Below, one piece after another: positions 36,901-46,991 of a stretch of 64,000 nucleotides of DNA. Under the pieces are notes generated by a model, which was given only the letters and a program-made list of their open reading frames with translations, was not told the DNA's origin and searched no databases. The stretch is from Telmatactis stephensoni (lineage: Eukaryota > Cnidaria > Anthozoa > Actiniaria > Isophelliidae). Each line of letters starts with the position of its first letter. Positions within the stretch are counted from its first letter, which is position 1. A program made the position numbers and the translations under genes. The stretch covers positions 154,501 through 218,500 of the forward strand of contig JALIZF010001459.1 of NCBI GenBank assembly GCA_029948255.1, in the 5' to 3' direction.

Positions 36901-39900
36901 GGATACATCTATGTCCTCGTGTTTTTTTGTTGTAAATTGCATATAAAAATGCAGATCAGTAATAAACGTATAACTGAATTGATGCCAAGAAAAAATGGCG
37001 TAAGCAAATTTTTAATGTACAGCCAGATATTTTGCTACAGGAAAGACCACTAATACCATTTTACACCACTTGAGAAAACAATTAAACCTCACTAAAGCCA
37101 TTTTTGTTAGCACTCCTTCATTTAAATATATCAAGATGGTTGGTTCACCGCTTGCCTTTCACCACTGTGGTCTGAGTTCAATTCTCGGCTTGGGCCATAC
37201 ATGAATTGAGTTTGTTTGATGTGTTGTTCTCTCCTTGCGCGAGGGTTTTTCTCCGGGTTCCTCCGGTTTTCCTCCCTCAGCAAAAACCAACTTGTGAGTT
37301 GAGTGTTGTATGTACAGAGTGTATCGAATGTAGTGGTAGCGAGTGTGGAGTGATTGTCACTGAAAAGCTCCTTTAGGGGGGTGTCAATTAAACAATATAT
37401 TTACCATTTATTTATTAAGATCAGAACTGTGTTCAATACAATGTGCTGTAGAAGTAAGGACTCACCTGTACAGGGGTGCAAAGAATAAACATAAGCAGGT
37501 TCTCTAAGGACAATCCAGGTATTACAAAAATCCTAGGTTTCTTCCTACCCATCTCCTCAAAAATAACATGGTAGGTAATGAAGATAGCAAACACAGGGAG
37601 TCCAAATATGAGGGAGAACAGGAATGACCTTCTCCACCTGTGAAAAACAGAAGTAAAAGCATTTTTATTGCATAGGAAATATTGCCACAACACAAGGAAT
37701 GATTTAGAACAGTTAATTCTGTATGAATGTAAAAATGCCACAATAATACATAGCAAGAACTTTAAAAGTTTTTATAAAGATAGCATTGCCATAGCTGTAT
37801 AACTTCACAGTAAATTTTCCACTCATACGAAATCTACAGCATTATATCGGATCTTAAGATCCTCACTTTCAGCTTGGATCTTTATCCACCAATATAACGT
37901 GCCCTCTCATTCTGCATACATTATAATTAATTACATAATGAGGGAAAGGAGCAAGAGGTTTAAAACTCACTTCTTAATAGCAATACTGTGGTCAATTTTA
38001 TCTTTCTTTTTATCATCTGAAGACATTGCGGCAGTGAAACCAAGATCTTCTATTGCTTCAATGATATCCCTTGGACCAGATAATTCAGTGTCATAAACAA
38101 ATCGACCACTACTTGTTGCTAAGGCAACAGAAGCTTGAAGGATTCCTGGCTGTTTTATTAGAGTTGATTCAATTAGGTGAACACAAGAGGAGCATGTCAT
38201 ACCAGTGATCTGTCGAAATGAGAAACTATGGTTACTTGGTAACTATGGAAACGTGGACACTAGCAAATTTTGACCTAGCAACAGCAGAATGTTTACAGAC
38301 ATATGCATTATAAACAGAGCACAATTTTCTGATGTTTTTTCATTCATTCATTCATTTTTTCATTCATTCATTCATTTACTTTTTCATTTTTTTTCATTCA
38401 TTCATTCATTAAGTCGTTACACTATCAATTGAAAGTTGGAGGCTTTGATATCTCCTTCAAGTCTGAGGCTCTCTTTAACTTTACAATAAATATATTATCT
38501 CTCTTCGTTTCAGATTCCCGATCCATTAGTTTCTTATAACACAGGTATCCCAATGAACCAAAGAATATGAGATCCATACATACAGGTAAAATTTAAAATA
38601 TAGACTTACTAAAATTTCCACTGTATTCTCTCCCTGCCCCTGTTTATCCATAACATTACATCCAAAACCCATTTCCTTGACATGGTAAACTATTTCATTT
38701 GGTACAATGCTTTCTTTGTCATATTTTACTTCAGCCTTTTGAGCTAGCAACCCAACCAGCACAGATTTGACACCTGTATTGGAAACAAACAGTATGTTTA
38801 AGGAGTGGGTGACAGTCTTTTGGATTTATATTGACACAGCTGGAATGTCAAAATATATCTCACATGCAAAGAACCAAAGAGTTGTTTCTTTTGAAAAAGA
38901 AAACTAAAAAAGTAATAATAATTTTCTTGAAAAAGTGTACAGGTATGAAAATGTTAAATTTTATTGTGATTGTAGAAATGTTTGAAAGTGGACAAAAAAC
39001 TTAATAAAAATGAATGAATTTTCTATTTGTTTTTTCAAATAAAAAAAGCCCTTGGCTTGAAACTCAATTTCACCTTGAAACTCAATCTTCAATAAAAAAA
39101 AACTTATAAAGCTAAAAAATAAAAATGGGTTTCAATAAATTTTTCTTGATGTAATAAGAACAGAAAGAGTTTCACGTTGAATTCAGAATTGACATAAATC
39201 TTGTTTTGTTCATGATTTTTAATATCAAGGAATTATAGGAGATAAAGAAGAAGAAAGAAAGAATATTGACCAAGAGGGAAGAATGTACACAGAACCATTT
39301 AAGAAAGAGACATAATGATAGAGTGCCCCCCTCTGGGGTCATCGCTGGCAAACAACATCTTAGTGGGATGTGCTCTTTAAAATATACAAAGTATAATGTC
39401 AAGAATAATATTCGCATTATCATTTTTATTGGCAGCCAATGCCAGACAGACTAGCATTCAGAGATATCTTGTAATTTTTAAAACTTATTGACAATGGCCT
39501 ACCTTTCTTCTTCATCAGTGACCGTTCTATACTAGCCACACATGATGCACAAGTCATTCCGTCTATATGTAAATAGACTTTATTGATGTCTTCCATTCTT
39601 GATGGATGATCTAAATGAGTGGTACTGCTAAACCTCACCCCCCAATCGCCTGTCCCTTCCTTGCTTGCCATTGCAACAAAGTTGTCTTTAGACTGAGTTT
39701 TTAAATCTACAAATTTAAGAGAACCATGTGCTTTTAGACATGTAGCAATTGTTTGAACAGATTGAAGGGAGATTTAGGCCTCTGTACGCAAGTGCTTTGT
39801 GTATTCAACAAACAATAAATTGGGAAGTGTCTTTGTGCAGGAGTTTTCTCTATCATGCTTTGAAGATAAAATCAATAACATTTTCATTGCCATCATCATC

Positions 39901-42900
39901 ATCATCATCACCAATATAAACTCTTGTGTAAAATGGAAATTCAGAATATAATAAAGAAAGAACAAGTGGATAAAAACAATGAATGAAAGAATGAGGTACA
40001 AAGCTTTGCTGTGAATCCAAATAATGGATACAATCACTGATAAATGCTGTATACATTTGTGGGTGAAAAGATTTTGTAAGGAAGTCAAGTGGTTAGAGTT
40101 TTATGGTGAGTAAGTTGCATAATTATTTAGGTTAGTTAGAAATATTGTAAACCAGTCAGTAAGACTGTGACGAGTGTTCTATGAATTTTAAAAGAGGCAA
40201 CCCATTATTCAGAGATGGGTATCCATTAAGGATATTGAAATATTAATAACCCACTTGACAATCTAGTACCCTATACATGCTGCACTGTTTAACACAACAT
40301 CAATACATGCTAAGCAACAGATTCTGGACATTTTTAAGACAAGGGTAATAATTCATTTTGCTAGAGTTAGAGGTTATTCTTACTAGAAAGATCTACATGT
40401 ACATGTACTACCATTAATTTGGTAATTGTGAACAATCTGCACCATACGGTAAGTGGTCAGTAACTTGGTTCGTCAACCACTTACCATTACCTTACCGCTA
40501 CCTTGCCATTACCTTACCAACCACATCAGCTTCCATATATTTTATTTCAAATTTGGCTGTATATTCAACAACAAAATCGTGTTTTTGTTGAGTTACTAAT
40601 TTCGACTGGGTTCAGTTTGTTTACACAACAAAGGACGCTTTTCGCTTTATCAACCACTTACCATCCACTTACTGTTACCTTACTGACCACTTACCGTACG
40701 GTGCAGATTATTCATGATTACCCATTAATTTAATCACCCTGAAGATGATGTGAATAACACATTGAAATATGTTTGTGAAAAGTCTAAACATTAAAAGTAT
40801 TAAGTATATGTTTGTGCGTAGGGATCATTTGATATTTTTAAATAGACGTCTCATCTACGCTGTTTTTCAGATATATAATCCGAGCTTTCAGGTTCCAGAC
40901 CCATCATCATCATCTGGAACCCGAAAGCTCGGATTATATATCTGAAAAACAGCGTAGATGAGACGTCTATTTAAAAATATTAAAAGTATTGTCAGCAATC
41001 ATCTTCAAAGTTACATACCATTAAGTGGAATAGAGGCTTCAAATCCCATGTCATCAATAGCATCACATAACTTTTCTACCGTTGTCACAGAGGGATCAAA
41101 CTTGATATCTGCCTTTTTTAAGTCAAGGGACACTTTAATTCCAATGACTCCTGGTACACTGGATAAGTTTCCTTCAATTGTTTTGACACATGACATGCAA
41201 GTCATTCCTTCCACTCCAATGATGGCCATTTGCACATCTTTGTCTGCCTTACTAATGGTATTTTGCAATAATTTTGCTTCAAACCCCATGTCTTCTATTG
41301 CCTCAACTAGATCTTCTGGGGTAGTCTTTTCAGAGGAATATGAAATCTCAGCTTGTTTTCTGTCCAATGACACGTTTATACTTTGTACACCACTTTTTTT
41401 CTTGATGTTCCCTTCAATGGTGTTAACGCAAGACATGCATGTCATCCCTTCAATGTTCACTGTGGCATTACAAAGTTGGGAATCTGATTTAGGAAGAATT
41501 GCTTCAAACCCAATATCATCAATAAGTTCTCTGAGTTTCTCTGGGTTTGTTATTGAGCTATCATATTGAATTGTAGCTTTTTCATCTTCAAGAGAAACAT
41601 TAGCATTTGTTACACCATCAACACTATCTAATGCTTTTAGGATAGACTTCACACAAGATTGACAAGTCATTCCAAGGACAGTGATTTGTATTTCACTGAT
41701 ATTATCATTTGAATCTTTCTTTCTATAAATCTCTTCTTTAGTCAAAATGTCCACGACTCTTCTCAGAGTGGCTTCAAAACCAATCTCCTCAATAGCCAAT
41801 GCTAATTCTTTGCCATTTGTAACTTTTGGATTGAATTTGATTTCACTCTCTTTTTCCTCTAGAGAAACCATGATATGACCCACTCCGTTTTTCTGTGACA
41901 TTGCTGTTTCAATACTTTTAACACAAGACTGACAAGTCATTCCATTTATTCCCACAACAGCAAGTTGTGAATAGTCATTTTCTCCAAGTTTAGCGATGTC
42001 TTCTTGGGCAGCAAGTTCTGTGACTCCAGCTTTGTCTTTTATTACAACCTATGATATAAAAACCCAGAAAATAATGAAATTATAAGTAACTAATCAATGC
42101 TTTTAAAGTAAGTAGCTCACTATAATTTAGCAAATGCACGCTCAAGATCATAAGCATGAGCAACACTGCAACTTGCAGAATTTTTATTTTACTGACATCA
42201 TGTGCGGTCGATCTTTTGAAGCAAAAATCTCCAAATCTAAAGTAAAATCATTTCATAATATTTGTCAACTTTCTAATACAGGGCTACATCAATAATTGAT
42301 TCGTCAATTATTGACGAAATATCAAAAAATTTGGCACAACAGAATTTTTTTTTTTTTTAACAATATTTAGACAGAGGTGCCCAGTTCAGCAAAGCTGGTT
42401 TGAATGGGGCTCTGTTTAAAATAAAGTGACAAACAGAATTATTTTTTTTTACAGAAACAGAAAGGTTACAAAAAAAGTTACAAATATACGGTTTAACGGT
42501 TTACAAGTAATATAGTGTGTTGCTGAGTGTTGCAGAATAAATTTTGTTAATTTTGTAAAATCGAAATTTTGAAATATTTTAGATTCTGTAGCACAGAATT
42601 TTAGACCATAAAAGAACAAGAAATAAGGAAAGAATGTAAAAAGAAAAGAATGGACGAAAATTTACCAATAAATATTAATCTAAATCAAGATTTCACTTGA
42701 ATTGAATATTCAGAATAAAGAAAGAAACTAATAAATGGTTCTAACAAATAACAGTATGATATACAATGTAGTTTGAAGAGAGCAATTACATTAATTTTGA
42801 AATACCTTCTTTAAATCCTAAATAGCTAGAATATACCAATCTCCTTACTGCTCCCTTCTAAACTTGTTCACATCTAGAACACATAGAGCCTACTCTCTGA

Positions 42901-45900
42901 CATCAACTTCATTTATAAAAGAGCCATTTCAAAGGCATTTCAAAAGAGACATATCAAAGGCCATTAACGGTGGTCATAGAAACCTAACACTGAAAAAGCT
43001 TGGAGATAGTGTTTCACAATCATGTTTAAACAAATTTTTTGTGATGTCATTCAGTGTTTGGTTCAAGGTGTATGAATAGCAAACATTATAATAGGCTTTG
43101 ATCTTATGAATGTAAAATGAAAAAGACAAGGTTTAAAGTTTTACAAAAGATATCTCCATAGAAACAAGTTCAAAAACCATTAGTAAAATTCAAGACCAGT
43201 ATTTAAAGAAAAAAGACTGTTACAGACTGATTGCTCAATCTCAGAGATTTTTAAAAGAGCTATTATTGTGGGTTGAAATGTTCTATTCGTATGAATTTTT
43301 AGGCCATCGTTTTGCTTCCTTTTCTTGCACTTTCTTTAGTTGAAACAAACTTAAATACATAACATAGCCATCATAAACCGTACATCAAACCTTACAAATC
43401 AGAAAAATTTAAGCCAGTGGAAACAATATTTTTTGGAAACAATGAAGTAATTTTGAAATGATCAGCATAACACATACAGTGTGTGTACAGTGAATCTATT
43501 TCAACAACTACTCACTAAAAGGGTAACCTGTTGGAGCCATATTACCATAAGAATACACTTAGTTTGGTCAATATTTAAGCCGAACAGTATAGGCTGAAAA
43601 GAAATGAATATCAATACAACTCAAATATTAGCTTTCTTGACATCAAAGAAAGTTTTTAATTTGAATACAGGTGTTAAAAATTAAGAGCACCTTCACTCCT
43701 TTTGGTATAGTCATGCAAATTTGACACCCACTCATGTGAAAACCTTTTAATGTATATCCATGAGGCGAGAAAAAGTCTTAAATACATTCACTTGGTTTTT
43801 CATGTGGAGAACGGTGAAAAAAATGAAGACTTATATCTCAACAACAACAAAAATATCATCATCATAGGTATTGTACATTAGTACTCATTCATATTGTATA
43901 ATTTAGGGACGTTGTGACAATAAGTAATATTCAGTGAAAAATATAATAGTTCATTAATGGACCAAAGAAAATCTTTAAAATAAAAAAACATAACCACTTA
44001 AAAAATTTACATTTTCCAAAGTGTTGCCTTGAGACTTTTATAAAATGGCGCTTTATAAATAAATATATTGTTTAGGTTAGTATTAGGTGTATAAATGAAT
44101 AATAATTAAGTCCAACACAATAACATTATTATCCTTTTAAAAGAAACTCAATCCTAAAATCCACCTCAAATCAGGAATGAAAATTAATTTATGCCATGCT
44201 GAGAAAACCAGATACCATAACCATCTAGAAAATGTATTTTGTGCATTAACATGGAAAGAATTCTTGTATAAAAAGAATTTATAGGTTTAGTCATATATGT
44301 TGTGAATTGAGATTTTTTACGCTTTGAAACCTTCAAATCAGTATGATTTTAGTTGCCATTATTCAATAACAGGAGCTGATAATCAATATCATGATGCACA
44401 ACATTTAGGAGATTAAAATCCAAATGTTTTGAAAATTTTCACAAAAAGTATTGTTCAAACCACAACACATAACATACAAAATATAATTAACAGAATTCAT
44501 ACATAAAACTGAGAATATTGAGCTATAGACAACACCAACTTGTTTATCAAAACGTTTAAAGTTCTTTGCCATAACGCTGCCATGGTCTAGTTGTCATATT
44601 AAAAAGCATTAAATTTACTAAATTTGTAGCTAGTGATACTAAAGAGAAATTATATGAAATCATGTCATTTTGGTGACATCACAAGAAATCATATAATTTC
44701 TTATCATTAAATTAATAAAATTAGTCAGTACAATATTTAAAAATTATAAATAAATGCCGATCCTTCAACATAATGAGAACTCAAAAATCATTCTGAACTC
44801 TAGACAAACTATTGAGTATGATATTATAAACATGATAAGAAAAAATGTAATAAAGAGCTGTGTGTCTATAATTATTATGTGGATGTATTACAGAGAGAAA
44901 AAATATCACCTTATTTTGCTTGCTTCAATGATTCCAAATGTATTCTCCCGAGAGATACATTTTGTTTGAAATCCTTTTTAAATTATGACGACACCAAAGA
45001 ATGTTGATTTTGAATCACTGAACAAATAACCTTATTTTCCAAGAGAATTGCAAGGAAAAGCAAATAGTTATTTTGGAAAAGATAAATGAAAATCAGGCAA
45101 CCATACGTGTTGGATGGAGGCAATGGACTGTACATAGCAAGCAGTGTTGATCAGGTCATAGCCCCATCTTAAATATTCAATAAGTTGTACGATCAAAGAT
45201 AACACAAAATTGCACCACAAAATTATAAAAGTGAAGTGTTTTTAAAAGCTTGTTTTTTTTCTAATCATGTTTCACTCAAACGAAAATGATTATAATTTGT
45301 AAATTAGTCAGTAATTATGATAATTTCATTAACTCACCAGATAATCTGATACTCTGAAGCTGAGCAAGTGTCAAGTTACTCAATAAAGACGACGAATCTA
45401 AAGGGATTTTTAAAAATTGATGCCCCTACTACTACTCATTTTAGATTATACAAATTTTCCTGTTTCACTCAGGACTTCCAAAATAGGTGTACGCATGTTC
45501 GTTAATCACACATATCCGACATTTTGACAGCTAAAGACAAAAGAATTTTAACATCCATAATTTTAATAGTGGAAGACAACAACTTATGATAATGAAGTAC
45601 AACCACAATATCCCGAATGCATTAGCAATATTTTTTAAAAAATTGTCAGAGATCAATTTCAACAGTCGAGCTTAATTAATGAAGCATGACGGAATATTTC
45701 TAACAAAAATACGTCAATACCTTAGGCTCCATGTCGCACAGGATTCAAGCTCAGTTACTCAAGAATGATGATCAGATATGAATTAAGTTGCAGAAAGAAT
45801 TCTCGTTGAATTCAACATGTAAAGTCTTGACTTTTTGCCCAACTGGCACGAAGACGACGAAGTGCCACTAGCTGATGTTTTTATAAACAAAATAAACTCA

Positions 45901-46440
45901 ATGCAGAATTATCAATGTTACTCCAAATTTTTCCCCTGGTAAGTTTGATTCTTCTTTTAACACTTAAACCACGTCAATGAGCTTTTTATAAAGGTGCTTG
46001 TGTCTTTTTACATCTTTTTCTGGACAAGAATTCTACGAACTTCCGCCATCTTGGATGTGCAATATTATCACGTGACAGAATAGCACCAAATGTTATCCGT
46101 CGGGGGAGGAGCTAGTGGAATTATTAGCAGAAGCACAGTTTCGATTTCAATTTCAATTTCCAATTTCTCTTTATTTGCACTTTAAATTTATACAAATGGA
46201 TAACAAAATCAATTGATTATAGAGAAAAATATAGAAAGTATAAGTAAATATATATAAGAAACGAAAGCACAATGAATTTGATCTTTTTTGCTATTTATTT
46301 CAAAGATTAAATATATTTAACTGTTATATATAATTATAAATTTTAGTCACAGTTGCAAATAAGAATTAAAAAGAGTTTTAAAATTAAAAACTTACAAATG
46401 TTTGCTGAAGTACACCATTTCTCGTCGTACTTGACGCCAT
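27940..46440 (-). CDS. ATP7: ATP7-type copper-transporting P1B ATPase
   Basis: Nineteen coding exons: 46396-46440 (or alternative 45721-45732), 41019-42048, 39503-39706, 38610-38773, 37971-38209, 37466-37637, 36735-36845, 36191-36457, 35388-35621, 34556-34690, 33732-33920, 33340-33522, 33066-33255, 32469-32624, 31678-31820, 31081-31284, 30053-30273, 28597-28704 and 27940-28108. All joins keep frame, giving ~1387 residues (human ATP7A/B ~1465-1500). Six N-terminal metal-binding domains carry GMTCQSC twice, GMTCMSC twice, GMTCASC and GMTCSSC. The first four are in one 1030 bp exon. Then come the eight-helix membrane core and the catalytic motifs: TGES (actuator), CPC in the sixth helix, DKTGT (phosphorylated Asp), SEHPLG (nucleotide domain), TGDN and GDGINDSP. 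The pump moves Cu(I) into the Golgi lumen or out of the cell. The tail has no LLL retrieval motif like that of vertebrates. Exon 28597-28704 looks skippable. Confidence 0.96.
28337..28440. repeat. G-rich GGGAGG tract in the last ATP7 intron
   Basis: About 100 bp of GGGAGG/GGGGAGGG units on the plus strand, with many runs of 3-6 G. On the transcribed RNA it is a C-rich pyrimidine tract between exons 28597-28704 and 27940-28108. Confidence 0.85.
30320..30560. repeat. (ATC)n/(ACC)n trinucleotide repeat
   Basis: About 240 bp of ATC and ACC units in the ATP7 intron, ending ~50 bp from the acceptor side of exon 30053-30273. It yields a meaningless His-rich open frame. Confidence 0.9.
30857..31052. 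mobile_element. MITE-like element in an ATP7 intron
   Basis: The left end CTTAGCCTCCTCCACAGGCG and right end CGCCTGCGG...-type reverse complement (ATGCCTGCGGAGGGGGCTAA) form ~27 bp terminal inverted repeats. It is 195 bp and stops ~30 bp from exon 31081-31284. Confidence 0.7.
32006..32196. mobile_element. MITE-like element with ~54 bp TIRs in an ATP7 intron
   Basis: The arms AATAGGCCATTTGCATGATG and, in reverse, CATCATGCAAATCGCCTATT continue with matching GTCATTTGACTACA and CCAGAATGCTTT blocks. No ORF. Confidence 0.8.
34111..34380. mobile_element. MITE family A (TTACAGTGCTG), copy 2, in an ATP7 intron
   Basis: Same ends and the same internal order as 13806-14092. CACTACCACAAAG, TTTGACATCTTT and AGTGAAGCGCCA blocks are all recognisable. 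The inner palindrome ATATCGAGACATCAAAGTGA is nearly perfect. Confidence 0.85.
35105..35181 (-). mobile_element. Decayed tRNA-derived SINE relic
   Basis: Shares GTCAAAACAAGG, TCTCTTGC, CCATG and ACTAACCAAC in order with the SINE at 1480-1742. Many substitutions have accumulated. It is abutted by the MITE at 35182. Confidence 0.55.
35182..35334. mobile_element. MITE with perfect ~45 bp TIRs, inserted at the SINE relic
   Basis: The arms start AACTAAGGGTGTTTTCCATT and end with its exact reverse complement; the match runs on through GGAACCAACCGGCCAGAACG with no mismatch seen. The centre is ~60 bp. It lies ~54 bp from ATP7 exon 35388-35621. Confidence 0.9.
36030..36176. mobile_element. MITE with ~24 bp TIRs beside an ATP7 exon
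   Basis: AGAGTCGTTTTCGTATGAGT at the left and its reverse complement ending at 36176. The interior has repeated CCGTAACCGTA-like blocks in both orientations. It ends 15 bp from the donor of exon 36191-36457. Confidence 0.85.
36510..36650. repeat. (GGAA/GGGA)n followed by (AAAC)n microsatellite
   Basis: Purine-rich GGAAGGAGGGAGG units to ~36605, then AAAC units to ~36650, within the ATP7 intron between exons 36735-36845 and 36191-36457. Confidence 0.85.
37135..37400 (+). mobile_element. Invertebrate-type tRNA-derived SINE
   Basis: GATGGTTGGTTCACCGCTTG resembles an A-box region and GAGTTCAATTCTC a B box. The downstream CTCCGGGTTCCTCCGGTTTT resembles the conserved central domain found in several marine-invertebrate SINE families. 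It lies in an ATP7 intron. Confidence 0.6.
38338..38410. repeat. (ATTC)n microsatellite
   Basis: CATT/ATTC units with T-rich interruptions over ~70 bp in an ATP7 intron. Confidence 0.85.
40412..40731. mobile_element. MITE-like element with CTGCACCATACGG arms
   Basis: The left arm has AATCTGCACCATACGGTAAG and the right arm its near-exact reverse complement CTTACCGTACGGTGCAGATT. Several ACCTTACC/ACTTACC units sit between. ~320 bp. Confidence 0.8.
40832..40980. repeat. Near-perfect 68-bp-arm hairpin next to the large ATP7 exon
   Basis: The arms 40832-40899 and 40913-40980 are reverse complements with one mismatch seen. The loop is CCCATCATCATCA. It lies 38 bp downstream (in the RNA sense) of the donor of exon 41019-42048. 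Confidence 0.95.
44644..44702. repeat. Small hairpin in the first ATP7 intron
   Basis: GAAATTATATGAAATCATGT and the inverted ATCATATAATTTCTT form arms around TTTTGG. 42049-45720 otherwise shows no exon or large element. Confidence 0.6.
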
Positions 46441-46991
46441 ATTGAATTTAGGTCCTTGAACGGCCTTTGTAGTTTGAATCGAAATCTATTGAAAAAAATC
46501 AGATTTTTCAATGCTCCTTTTGCAAAAAATGGATTTAAAGCTGAAATAAACTGGTAAAACATAAATTTGTGAGTAAATCTTACCCAAACGGACTCGTTAT
46601 TCCTTGGAACGCGAATAGTGGCTTCGTTTGAGCACTTTGAGGCACATGATCAAGCTTATTAGCTGAGCACTTTACCAAATATGGGCCCAAAATGTGCTGA
46701 CTAATATTTAGTGCCTATGACATCATCTAGTCTAAAAATAGATGCTAAATCGAGTCTGCGCTGTAAGACCCAAACAAATATTTCTATTTTGACCAACAAA
46801 AACAACACACAGTAAATTTTGCTTCGTCGCGGTGACGTTGTCGATTCTAGAGAAGAATCGGGAACATTCTGGATGTTTTTGAGCTCCCTATAAAAGAGTG
46901 ACTCGAAAATCGGAGTACATATTACCAGCATTCTCTCTAATTGAGATAAGACGTCAAGACAGCGCAACGAGAAAATATCTACACAGCTGAG
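45733..46991. promoter_or_regulatory. Divergent promoter region of ATP7 (-) and SQSTM1 (+)
   Basis: Contains an ATP7 alternative first exon (46396-46440) and an ATCACGTGAC E-box at 46067-46076, one base from the CLEAR consensus. A MARE-like site (reverse TTAGTCAGCA) lies at ~46695. Heat-shock-like repeats at 46845-46873 and a TATA box at 46889 are listed separately. Confidence 0.6.
46845..46896 (+). promoter_or_regulatory. SQSTM1 core promoter: heat-shock-type elements plus TATA box
   Basis: TTCTAGAGAA (46845) and GAACATTCTGGA (46862) each hold inverted GAA/TTC units of the HSF consensus. TATAAAAG follows at 46889, about 100 bp before the ATG at 46992. The order matches stress-inducible promoters; activity is inferred. 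Confidence 0.6.

Noticed and set aside
45338..45397. Exon-like 60 bp block with AG and GTGAGT borders in the first ATP7 intron
   Set aside because: In the phase 0 needed by both ATP7 first exons it carries an in-frame TGA; the open phase does not fit.
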